Positions 1-8,075 of a stretch of 39,163 bases of DNA are shown in pieces. The stretch comes from Flavobacteriales bacterium (GTDB lineage Bacteria > Bacteroidota > Bacteroidia > Flavobacteriales_F > PHOS-HE28). The notes beneath the pieces were generated by a model. That model saw nothing but the letters and a program-made list of their open reading frames with translations. It searched no databases and was not told the DNA's origin. Position numbers and translations under genes: made by a program. The stretch's first letter is position 1. Every line of letters begins with the position of its first letter. The DNA lies in the NCBI GenBank assembly GCA_016705545.1, contig JADIYA010000004.1:1-39163 (forward strand), written 5' to 3'.

Positions 1-345
1 GCCCGCCCACAGGTAGCGCAGATGGAGCCAGCCGATGATGAGAGCAATGAACATGCGGCGACAGAAGCTGCCACAGCCCATCCCCCCCTTTCGCGAGTAA
101 AGAACCGAACCTGATGCCAAAGAAAAGCATGGAGAAGATCGAATAGAACTTGCCGTCGATGAGGATGGTATGGAAAGCCTCGAGTGGTCCGTCAAGGAAG
201 TTGCGCCCGGCAATGCCGCCTTCACTTCGGGCGACATGAACATCCAGATCGATAAAGTACGGCGTAGCCGTTCCACACCACGCCAAAGAGCGCGGAGTCG
301 CTGGAGGTTGTCAAGTAACTGCGCTCGTTCAGCAAAGAATAATTA
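1..345 (-). CDS. DUF418-like membrane protein, N-terminal part, cut by window edge
   Basis: Read on the minus strand after frame correction, this piece gives an N-terminus resembling LLDNLQRLRALALFGVVW, then a stretch with GPLEAFHTILIDGKFYSIF followed by SMLFGI, and near the edge RRMFIALIIGWLHLRYLWAG. The K-F-Y-S-x-F-S-M-L-F-G pattern after a first hydrophobic helix, followed by a second helix ending in LW-G, is typical of the DUF418/YeiB family of polytopic inner-membrane proteins, whose function is unknown. At least three frame changes are needed within about 330 bases, so the start near 335-345 is approximate. The rest of the gene lies to the left of the window. It precedes no obvious partner; the SLC13 transporter lies upstream on the same strand. 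Confidence 0.45.
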
Positions 346-361
346 CAGCTTTCAAGGATTA

Positions 362-1844
362 TCATCTTAGACCGAAAAAGAGCATCAGTGGCGACCACCT
401 CGAACACATCCATCCACACCAGCCTGTCTTCACCATCTCCCGCCTTACGATCCGGCCTGTGCCGAAGACGGAGCGGTCTGCGGCGGAGATGCGATGTGCA
501 GCATGAAGCCCAGGCTCGCGGCCAGCGCCGACCGCTTTCAGAGTGATGTCGCAACGTCGTTCCATGCCCCAGCGATCGGCCATGGCGGCGAGTATCGGAA
601 GCGAGATTCATGGTGGCGGTATTGCTGCCCAGCCTGCTGAGCAAAAAACGATCAGCGCGGTGCTTCCATCAACAGCGTCATAGGCAAAGAACCGAGGCCC
701 GCCATCGCTTCGCCGATGATGCCGTTGAGGCCGCTCTTGTCCACCCCCGCTGCCAGCGCGAAACCACCGCCGATGAGCAGCACGCCCCGTGGGCACGCGC
801 TCGGCGAAGCTCCAGCCTGCGAGCGACCGTCCTTCTTCGTGCGTGGCGTAGGCATCGTGCGGTTGCCGCATGCGCCGTTCTTCGCCGGGGAGAAGGAAGA
901 GCAGCACCGCGCCCATCACCGCCACGGCCGCATCGCTCACCTCCTTCAAGGCTTCGGCACGATCGTTGTAGCCTGTGAAGAGCTCCGTTTCGCCCCGCTC
1001 GATCGAATCGCCTGACATCCACAGCAGCGCTACCAGCGAATGACGCCCCCAGCCAGCCATTCACCGCGCGAGGGCGGCCCACCGCTTTCAACCGCAGTTG
1101 CATTCCATCAGCGCCTCAGATTGAATCGCCCTTCAACTTGAAGACGTTGCGCTGCCAGGTGCAGCCATGGCAATCGCGAGGAAGACCCCGTGCCAGCGTA
1201 GCAGCCTGGTGGGCCATCCATTGCCTGAAGCCGATGGCATCCTGGTCTGTGATAGAGCTGCTTTCACATGGCGATGAAGACGAGGTTAAGCGGTGTGCCC
1301 ACAGAAAATATGCCGCCAACCGTTGCCCGGGACGCAACACCCAATAGCAAGGGCACGGTCAATCGCTTCAGCGCATCAGCGTGCGCGTCCTCATCGTCTA
1401 CCAAAGTCAGGGCGATCAAAAGTATCACCGGCAGTTGCGGCGGTGCTGCTCATCCACATGCTGAGTGCAAGACCGCGACCATTACGCCCGGTAATCGCCG
1501 CTCCGAGCTGCTGCCCACACGCACCATGATGCTCAATGCGATGCGCCGGTGCAGTCTGCAGCGCCCAATGCCCAGCGATGATGAAGCCGCTGAGGGAAGA
1601 GGAAGACGATCTCCTGCCGCAGTGCGCGGCGGCGGCAGGCACACCACCGTCGCCTCCAGCAACGGAACAGCAGTAGCGGTAGGTGATGGAGGTGACCGGG
1701 ATGGGCACGGGCCGGTTATCCACCAGAGGGCCATCCACGCCACCAAGCCTGCCATCAGCGCAGGCGGCTGGCCGCGCGTGCCGCAGCGGTTATCGAAGAT
1801 CAGCAACGCGCTATCGGGCCGGCAATGAACAGCCAACGCTTCAT
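362..1844 (-). pseudogene. SLC13/DASS-family sodium:dicarboxylate or sulfate symporter, reading frame broken
   Basis: Pieces in all three minus frames line up in order as one SLC13 (divalent anion:sodium symporter) protein. A probable start gives MKRWLFIAGPI. The next pieces are ALMAGLVAWMALWWITGP with PVPIPVTS, then SMWMS-TAT (first substrate/sodium SNT loop), LLIGGGFALAAGVDKSGL, SNTATMNLASPILAAMA (second SNT loop) and FGTGRIVRREMVKTG near the C-terminus. These are the classical landmarks of the family, which imports citrate, succinate or sulfate with sodium across the inner membrane. The length fits a protein of about 480-490 residues. Six or more frame changes are needed. Because the conserved motifs are intact, sequencing indels are likelier than true decay. 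The substrate cannot be told from the sequence. Confidence 0.75.
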
Positions 1845-1919
1845 GCGGTGAAGGTCTTGCTTGTGTACAATGATGTGCATGATGCACTTCGGGTTCCCTT
1901 TCGTACAATGCCATCCTCG
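1845..1919. other. Intergenic gap between divergent genes
   Basis: Short divergent spacer between the SLC13 transporter (minus) and the histidine kinase region (plus). The exact boundaries are blurred because both flanking genes have broken frames. I see no RNA gene or clear promoter box here. Confidence 0.3.
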
Positions 1920-2886
1920 GCATGCGCGAGAAGCGAATCCGACGCCTCAACAAGACCCGCTGGCTGTCGCCGACCATGCCATCGCCGATGCGCCGTACAA
2001 GCGCGCGGTACTGGCCTGGTGCATCAGACTCGATTGAAACCACTTATTCAGAAAGATCCGGATGGGCCACCCCGGTCAGAAATGCACCTCCCCATTTCAC
2101 TCAAGGCAAGTCGTGCGCAACTGGCACCGCACATCGGATCGACGCCGATCGCCGCGCTCACCCTGATCTGACAAACGGATGGCTTGCCGGGATGATACTG
2201 GCCGCGCTCGCCTTTTCTCTGCGCCTGGCTCAATGCCCGCTCCGCATCAGCCTCGGCGCGGGTGACGGCAAAGAGGCTGCAGGCCCTGCTGGACTCGCCA
2301 CTGGCGAGACGCGCGGCAGGAAATGCGTGGGGTTGCCAAGTACCTGCACGAGAGCTTGGGCCAGCTGCTCATTGCGGCACAGCTCAGCGGCGCGGTGCGC
2401 TCGCTGGCTCACCCGACGATCGGCTGCAGGCCACCACCGGGGTGATGACCGGGCGATGCGCCTGAACTGCGCACCACCATCGTTGCGCTGCGAACCGGCG
2501 GGGCAGCGACCTGCCGCTTTCCCGAGCAGCTTGCGCTCGATGCGGACCGCCTTCGCCGCGTTAATCGCATCCGTGCCACGCCTGAAGGAGCTCGGCTCCC
2601 GCCCACGCTGAAAGCGAGGACGAACGCGTCATTCTCTACAACAGCTGCCAGCAGCTCATCAGCCAGGCCCGCTGCGCGCTCGCACCTGCAAGGTCGACAT
2701 CACGGTTGATGCGCAGAACGCTCTTGTTGCGCGTTGAACCGATAGCCAGAGCGCTGAGGCTGATCGCACTGCGCGGAAACGGAGGTGCTCGGCGTGGTGA
2801 GCCGCCGGTGCCAGCTTTCGATCGGATACACCGCCCGCCAAGACAGCAACGGCACAGCGTGGATCCTGCCACCGGAGGAGGCATGA
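1920..2886 (+). pseudogene. Sensor histidine kinase (HisKA_3/NarX type), reading frame broken; start uncertain
   Basis: Only the C-terminal transmitter can be recognised. After a hydrophobic segment near 2190-2220, the frames combine to give a dimerisation box like AKYLHESLGQLLIAAQLS (about 2333-2385) with the H-E-S-L-G-Q-L-L signature of HisKA_3 kinases. ALDADRLRRVNRIRATPEG follows (about 2540-2600), then an N-box-like LYNSCQQLISQA (about 2633-2665). The end reads WILPPEEA and its stop overlaps the next ATG by four bases (ATGA). In this family the histidine phosphorylates itself and passes the phosphate to a LuxR/NarL regulator, matching the two regulators downstream. Many frame changes are needed. 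The sensory part, probably at 1920-2300, is unreadable, so I cannot say whether it held TPR repeats. Confidence 0.6.
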
Positions 2887-3565
2887 AGCACCGCATCGCC
2901 TTGGTGGATGATCACTTCACCGGGTCCGAGCCGGCCTGGCGCCCACCGTGAACGCGCTCGGCGATTACCAGGTGTCCCTGGAAGCTGGGCATGGCGCTGA
3001 GATGATCGAGACTGGGGCTTACCCAAGCCGCCGCAACTGGCCATCATCGACCTCCGAACATGCCGGTGATGGATGGCTGGGCACCATTGCCTGGCTCAAC
3101 AACCGCAATCGGAGATCCTATCAATGGCACTCACCTTCGAAGCCACCGAGAGGTTCCATAATACGGGCAGTACGCGCGCCGGAGCCCGGGGCTATCTGCC
3201 CAGAATGCCAAGCCCGAGGTGCTGCGCCTTGCACTTGACAGCATCCGCCTGACAGGCTACTACCTGACGACGACCTGGAACGAAGTGCTCAAGGGCAACC
3301 GGACCAGCTACGCGCTCGCGAGCGCGAGCGCTCCGAATTGCTCGAACGCATCAACATCGGGGAATGCATTTGCGCCGCCTCGTGTGCGACGAGCAGGATT
3401 CACCTACGACCGATCGCCGAGATAATGGGCCTGCACCGGCGCACCGTGGACTACTACCCGAATCCAACTCTTCAATAAGTTCGGCGAGAGGACAAGACCG
3501 GGCTCGTGCTCTTCGCATTGCGCTGGAAACCTGCTCGATTGAATGAACGCAACCGATTGCTCTGA
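2883..3565 (+). pseudogene. Response regulator 1, receiver plus LuxR-type HTH, reading frame broken
   Basis: It starts MKHRIALVDDH, the classical receiver opening with the acidic pair. The phospho-acceptor region reads like AIIDLRMPVMDGW, then RAVRAGARGYLPRNAKPEVL (about 3155-3225). A C-terminal helix-turn-helix reads IAEIMGLHRRTVDYY with FNKFG after it (about 3413-3480). The length of about 225 residues is normal for NarL/FixJ regulators. The start overlaps the kinase stop (ATGA) and the stop overlaps the next ATG (TGATG), so kinase and both regulators look like one translationally coupled operon. At least four frame changes are needed. The target genes are unknown. Confidence 0.65.
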
Positions 3566-4236
3566 TGACCCGCGCGCATCCCGATCGCCTGGTCGATGAC
3601 CACGCTCTTCCGAAACGCACTGGCTGCCCCGATCGCGCTGATCGGCGGCTATGATGGGGTGGTGCAGGCCGAGAATGGACAGGACATACGCGTGCCAAGC
3701 CGCCGCCAACGGCGCTCATGTGGCCGTGAACATCGTTGACCTGCACATGCCTGTGAGCGGATTTGGTTATGCCACCATCGCCTGGATCCGCGAGCACCAG
3801 CCGCAGACGCGCGCCCTCGCCCTCACCTTCGACAAGGGACGACGCCGCTGGGCCAGGCCCTGTGCGCCGGGGCCTGCGGTTTCCTGCCGAAGAACGTGGG
3901 CCGCGGGCTCTTCAGCGAAGCGCTGCAGCAAGTGGCCACCCTGGGCCATTACATCAACGAGGACCTCGTGGAGCACGGCATGCCCGTGACCCCTAGCGCC
4001 CACGAAGCGGCCCGCTTGCGCGTAGTGGCGAACATGAGCCCGCGCGAGATCGAGTTCATCCGCGCGGTGTGCCACGAATCGGAGCCCACCTACGAGCAAG
4101 TGGCTAAGCAGATGGGCGTGCCCAGAACACGGTGAATGGCTACCGCGAGAACATCTTCCACAAGTTCAGGATCAAGAGCAAGCCGGGCTAGTGATTTACC
4201 GCTTACAAGTGGGGCCTGGTCGCGAAGGGGGGTTAG
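3565..4236 (+). CDS. Response regulator 2, paralogue of regulator 1, frameshifted
   Basis: It opens with a receiver resembling RLVDDHALFRNALAALIALI and has an acceptor segment like IVDLHMPVSGF (about 3737-3765). A long clean stretch follows at 3896-4135: GACGFLPKNVGRGLFSEAL and SPREIEFIRAVCHESEPTY, then the recognition region NTVNGYRENIFHKFRIKSK. The helix-turn-helix and its spacing match regulator 1, so the two are tandem paralogues with the same domain order, coupled by a TGATG overlap. At least three frame breaks occur. The end is given as the TAG at 4234 if a break near 4190 is corrected; uncorrected, a TAG occurs at 4189. Two regulators served by one kinase suggest split outputs, which is inference. 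Confidence 0.65.
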
Positions 4237-4395
4237 AAATGACCCCTGTTTCGGATCTGCGCACTCCGCGTTGACCTTCGTTCGTCGACCTGCCGTAAGC
4301 GATCGCCGGCTACCGGTGCCCCGATAACAGTGCATGGTGGAAAGGCTCAAGCTTGTCCACGGTCAACACCGGAGACAAGCGCCTTTCTTGCCCGC
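4237..4395 (+). other. Intergenic spacer before the M23 peptidase gene
   Basis: About 160 bases with no recognisable gene. Nothing resembling an RNA gene is visible. Confidence 0.3.
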
Positions 4396-5649
4396 ATGAA
4401 ACGGTGGGTGCAACTCGGGCTGTTGGTGCTGGCAGGGCGCTGGTCTTTGTCTTCTTCAGTGTTGATCTGGGGCCTCGCGCTGAGTACGTGGAGGAGCAGC
4501 CCGTGGAGGACACCGTGGTGGTGCTCTTCCGCCGCCTTCGGCTTACGGCATCATCATGGACAGCCTTTGCCGAAGGCACCGTGAAGAGCGGCGCGAGCTT
4601 CGGCGGATTGCTGGGCGCGGAGGGCGTATCCGCATCGGTGATAGAGACACTGTTATCGAAGGCAGAAGGGACTCTTCGATGCGCGCAAGCTCGATCTGAG
4701 CATCCATAGCGTTCATTGCGCCCGATCGCGAAGGCGCAACGCCGCACTATTTCATCTACGAAGGCCGATCCGATTCAGTACTTCGTCTTCCCCCGCTGCC
4801 CGGCAACGAGTACGTGATCATCGGCGAAAGCGCGCGGTAACGGTCACCCAGCATGCCATTGCCGCCACGGTGACCGGCGCGCTCCACAACGACCTGGCGA
4901 AAGCCGGCGCCGACCCCATGCTCGCCGTGCTGCTCAGTGAGGTGTTCGCGTGGACGGTCGATTTCACCGCATCCAGAAAGGCGATGTGTTCAGCGTGGCC
5001 TATGCTGAGCGCAGCGTGGAGGGCAAGCGCGTGGGTGCGCCGCGGATCCTTGCCGCGCGCTACATCAGCGGCGATAAGGTGAAGCGCTTCCGTTTCGGCG
5101 AGGAGCAAGAGGCCACCTACTTCGATGATGAAGGCAACAGCCTGCGTAAGGCTTTCCCAAAGCGCCGTTGAAATCAGCCGGATGTCATCGGGCTTCAGCG
5201 GCAGCGGCTGCATCCGGTGCAGAAGGTGATGAAGGCGCATCCCGGCACGGATTACGCAGCACCTTATGGAACGCCGATGCACCCGTGGGTGATGGCGTAG
5301 TGGAGCAGGCGGGCCGCACCAAAGGGCAACGGCAACTTCGTGAAGATCGGGCACAACGGGTGTACAGCACGCAGTACCTGCACATGCGCAAGGTCCTCGT
5401 GAAGCAGGGCCGGCGCGTGCAACAGGGCGATGGGACGGGGAGGTGGGCAGCACCAGCCTAGCCACGGGTCCCGCATGTGTGCTTCCGCTTCTGGAAGAAC
5501 GGAGCGCGGGTGGATCGCCGCAAAGAGGAGTTCCCAGACGCGGAACCCATTGCGCAGAGCTGCGGCCCGCCTTCGATGCGGCCCGCGATAGCCTGAGCGC
5601 GCAGCTTGAGTTGAGGCCGAGCTCGCATTGGCTGCAGGAAGGATGGTGA
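4396..5649 (+). pseudogene. M23-family peptidoglycan metallopeptidase, frame broken several times
   Basis: The start MKRWVQLGLLVLAG is a signal peptide. The following frames combine into the Bacteroidota periplasmic M23 layout: SVIETLLSKAEGLFDARKLD (about 4640-4700), HYFIYEADPI (about 4748-4775), VFAWTVDF (about 4939-4962), then AYAERSVEGKRVG and EATYFDDEGNSLRKAF. The lysostaphin-fold catalytic part reads SGSRLHPV and then HPGTDYAAPYGTP (H-x-x-x-D metal ligands, about 5233-5275). QYLHMRKVLVKQGRRVQQGD follows, supplying H-x-H-like ligands (about 5370-5430), and then STSLATGPHVCFRFWKNG. The enzyme should cleave peptide cross-links in the cell wall. Its length of about 415 residues is normal. 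All catalytic motifs are present across the frames, so the breaks look technical. Confidence 0.75.
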
Positions 5650-5652
5650 ACT

Positions 5653-6217
5653 TTAAGCGCCCGCCAATCCGCGGATCGAGGCGGGGATGCATTGCGTGCC
5701 GCCGGGCGGTGCCGATGCAGTTGATCGTGGCCTTCGCCAGCACATCGTGGGCATGGGTTTGTACTTATCCGGCAGCAGCGCTGCGATCGCGCTCATCACG
5801 GCGATGCCGATGCGCTCGCCCAATTGCTTCTCGCTGCGCGGACCTGTGAGGATCGAGGGCTGGAAGATGTGCAGCTCCGGGAAGCCCATCGCCTTCAGGC
5901 CTTCTTCCATCTCCCCTTTCACCCGGTTGCCCGGCGCGCAAGTCCTGGCACAAGGTCTTTGTCCACGTGGATGAACTTGGCCTTGTCGCCGCCCACCTTG
6001 CGGATGGTGGTGCCTAGGCAGCAGATCACGGCACACCAGGCTGGGGCCTCAACGCTGTCAACAAATCGCCTTCGACTGGGAGCCAGGTCTCGAGTTTCGG
6101 GTCATTTCATCCGGGGCCGCCGAAGCAGCGCGATCGCCCGGTCAATGCGTTCGGCGTGCATTGCCGATTCCAGCACGGCCAGCCCACCAAGCCACTTCCA
6201 GCCACGAGGATATTCAT
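5653..6217 (-). CDS. NAD(P)-binding Rossmann-fold oxidoreductase (HTATIP2/TIP30-like), frameshifted
   Basis: The start reads MNILVAGSGLVG, a glycine-rich NAD(P)-binding turn, followed in another frame by AVLESAMHAERIDRAIALLR. Then come CLGTTIRKVGGDKAKFIHVD, the active-site-like RVKGEMEEGLKAMGFPELHI and FQPSILTGPRSEKQLGERIG. The C-terminus contains LLPDKYKPMP. This order (GATGLVG-like motif, CLGTT, K-G-E-x-E, QPS-L-GPR) is the hallmark of the short-chain atypical SDR group that includes mammalian TIP30 and many bacterial oxidoreductases. The reaction and substrate are unknown. About 190 residues are covered with two or three frame changes; the usual length is about 210. The gene is divergent from the membrane-protein gene at 6289. 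Confidence 0.7.
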
Positions 6218-6237
6218 TGGCCGAAGTGACGAATGAA

Positions 6238-6269
6238 TTTGGTTTGCCATGTAAACTTATCTGTGTTTG
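6238..6269 (+). promoter_or_regulatory. Possible Bacteroidota-type promoter
   Basis: TTTG at 6238-6241 and TGTGTTTG at 6262-6269 are separated by 20 bases. The second box differs by one base from the Bacteroidetes -7 consensus TAnnTTTG. It would place transcription just before the ATG at 6289 of the membrane-protein gene. This is a pattern match only. Confidence 0.28.
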
Positions 6270-6288
6270 GACCCGAATCAACACAACC

Positions 6289-6866
6289 ATGGAAGACCAA
6301 CTCACACCCGAACAGAGCGAAGGTCATCGAAGGCATGATCCGCCAGGCCAAACGCAGCTTCAGCCGCCTCAGCTTCTACTTCCTGCTTTGGGGCATCCTG
6401 CTCACCGTGGCCATGCTGGCCACCTACCCGCTCATCGACCTCGACCCTGCGGTGCGGCATGGCATGCCTTAGGGCGTGGCGGGAATCGGCGGCGGCATCA
6501 TCAGTTCGATTCATGGCGCCCGGCAAGGGCGGCAGGAGCCCGTGAGCAACCCCATGGACGGGGTCATTGGCTGGCTGTGGTCCTCGTTTGTAATCACCGA
6601 CGATCATCACCATTTGGTGAGCGTGATGGACAATCAGGACCCCGGGGCGATGATCACCTTGCTCACCGGCATCCCCACTTTCATGACGGGCCAGACCTGC
6701 GCTTCCGGCCATTGATCCTTGGCGGCCTGCTCTTTCTGGCGGCAGGCATCGCCACGCACTTCACGATCAGGCGGGTTTGCTCACCGCGCTCTATTGCGGG
6801 GCGATGCTGCTGGGCTACATCATCCCCGGAATCCTGCTCAAACGCCAAGAAGATGGCCTTCGCGCC
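6289..6866 (+). CDS. Small polytopic membrane protein of Bacteroidota, frameshifted
   Basis: It starts MEDQLTPEQS and continues, after a frame change, KVIEGMIRQAKRSF, FYFLLWGILLTVAMLATY, then a predicted second helix, PLILGGLLFLAAGIATHF and CGAMLLGYIIPGILLKRQE. The pattern of an amphipathic N-terminus followed by FYFLLWG and four to five helices, ending in GY-IPG-LL, recurs in unannotated flavobacterial membrane proteins that I recognise by appearance; no function is known. It sits directly before a winged-helix regulator gene and overlaps it, so the two probably form one operon in which the regulator controls the pair. Three or more frame changes are needed and the exact stop is uncertain. 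Confidence 0.6.
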
Positions 6867-7144
6867 GCTTCTCGATCCGTGCTGCACAACCAGCTCCGGC
6901 TGGCGGTGATGAGCCTGTTGGTCTCGGTGGAGAGCGCTGATTTCAACTTCATCCTGAGAAGACCGGTGCCACGCGCGGCAATCTGAGCGTGCAGATCAGC
7001 AAGCTGGAAAGAGGCGGGCTGACATCGAGGTCACCAAGAGCTTCAAGGACAACTATCCGAACACGGCGTGCAGGGTATCCTCGGCCGGAATTGCCGCGTT
7101 CGAGGCCTGATGTTGCCGCGATCAAGGGCTACCTGGGGAAATGA
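6853..7144 (+). CDS. Winged-helix transcriptional regulator (MarR/HTH_27-like), frameshifted
   Basis: Frame-corrected, it reads MAFAPLLDPVLHNQLRLAVM, SLLVSVESADFNFILEKTGA, TRGNLSVQISKLEEAGYIEV, TKSFKDNYPNTACRVSSAG and ends KGYLGK before TGA at 7142. Helix 2 plus recognition helix (TRGNLSVQISKLE) followed by a wing (YIEVTKSFKDN) is the typical layout of the short winged-helix DNA-binding proteins paired with membrane proteins in Bacteroidota. The length is about 97 residues, normal for this group. Three frame changes are needed. I infer that it represses its own operon, including the upstream membrane protein; no operator is visible. Confidence 0.7.
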
Positions 7145-7253
7145 TGGCCGAGGGGCTTGACAGGCTCTCGTCGATCACCAGTGCTGGACCGTCGAAAGCC
7201 TGAACCGCTGCGAGCAAAGGCCCGTTCACAGGGCCAGACCGCAACGAACCACC

Positions 7254-7403
7254 ATGCAGACCAAGCACCACCACCCTCCTACAAGCAGCCGTGCTGCTGA
7301 TCCTCCTGGTATGCGTCGCTGCCAGCAATGGCAGCGCCGCCGAACAGGAGAAGGCCACCGCCGAAGTGGCCGTTCAGAGTGAACCACGTTCCATACACCA
7401 TAG
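7254..7403 (+). CDS. Possible small secreted protein, frameshifted
   Basis: ATG at 7254 opens MQTKH. After one frame change a strongly hydrophobic run AAVLLILLVCVAASNGSAA follows, which looks like a signal peptide. A short polar tail (EQEKATAEVAVQSEPRS) comes next. A strong terminator hairpin begins four bases after the likely end. The combination of signal peptide and terminator suggests a real short gene of about 45-50 residues, but no family is recognised and a second frame change is needed to reach the TAG at 7401. Confidence 0.3.
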
Positions 7404-7406
7404 GCA

Positions 7407-7440
7407 CCGAGGCCGCGCCCCGCAAGGCGCGCGGCCTCGG
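7407..7440. terminator. Strong hairpin terminator between convergent genes
   Basis: A perfect 12-bp stem, CCGAGGCCGCGC (7407-7418) with GCGCGGCCTCGG (7429-7440), encloses a 10-base loop. It lies between the end of a plus-strand gene and the end of the minus-strand CpcT/CpeT gene, so it can serve both directions. No long U tract follows on either strand. Confidence 0.65.
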
Positions 7441-7445
7441 CGCGT

Positions 7446-8055
7446 TCAGTACTTGCGCTTCTTCAAGAAGAGGTATCCGCCCTTTGTGGCGCCCCAGACC
7501 TGCTTGCCCGCATCGTCGTAGCCGCGGTCCCAGCTCATCATGCGGTCGCTGCGGATGGTCACTTCACTCGTGGCATAGGCGGCACCGCTGCGCGAGTTGG
7601 GACAATCGCGGCCGTTCGTGCCCCCTGATAAATGCTCTTGTAACGATGCAAGGTGATGGTGCAGCCCTCCATCCATCGATGGAATCCGCGTGCAGCTGAG
7701 CGAGGAGGTTGAAGTCCCTATAGGCGCGAAGTAGCGCTCACCATTGCGAATGGTGTGGGTCTCACTTCGGAAGGTGCTGTCATTCACCTCGGTGAGCCGA
7801 TAGACGCGCTGGCGATAAGGCTTGGCCTTGCTCTCGGCTGCAGCCTGCTCCATATAGAACCAAGCGCCATCCTTGCGCTTCGCCCAGATGCGCACCATCT
7901 CCAATTCGATGTTGAGGTAGCTCGTATCGGTCGCGGCCTGATCGGCGCTGGAGTACGGGCCCTCCATGGTCATGGCGAGTTGCTCGAGCGCACGCGTGCG
8001 TTGTGCGGCGGCACTGCCAGCTGCAATGAATAGTGCGAGGACAAGGGCGTTGCGG
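7446..8055 (-). CDS. CpcT/CpeT-family protein (chromophore lyase fold), frameshifted
   Basis: The body reads LAMTMEGPYSSADQAATDTS, YLNIELEMVRIWAKRKDGAW, FYMEQAAAESKAKPYRQRVY and RLTEVNDSTF, then after a frame break NGRDCPNSRSGAAYATSEVT, WDRGYDDAGKQVWGATKGG and YLFLKK. The G-x-Y-S-S-x-x-Q-A, RQRVYR, ATSEV and WDRG-D-GKQVWG motifs define the CpcT/CpeT family. In cyanobacteria this family attaches bilins to phycobiliproteins; in Bacteroidota, which lack phycobilisomes, its role is unknown. A signal peptide (NALVLALFIAAGSAAAQ) precedes the body, but no ATG, GTG or TTG is in frame ahead of it. An ATC stands near 8054 where a start is expected, probably a base error. Starting at the inner ATG (7973) would lose the signal peptide. 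Confidence 0.75.
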
Positions 8056-8075
8056 ATGGTCGGATTCCTTGTTCG

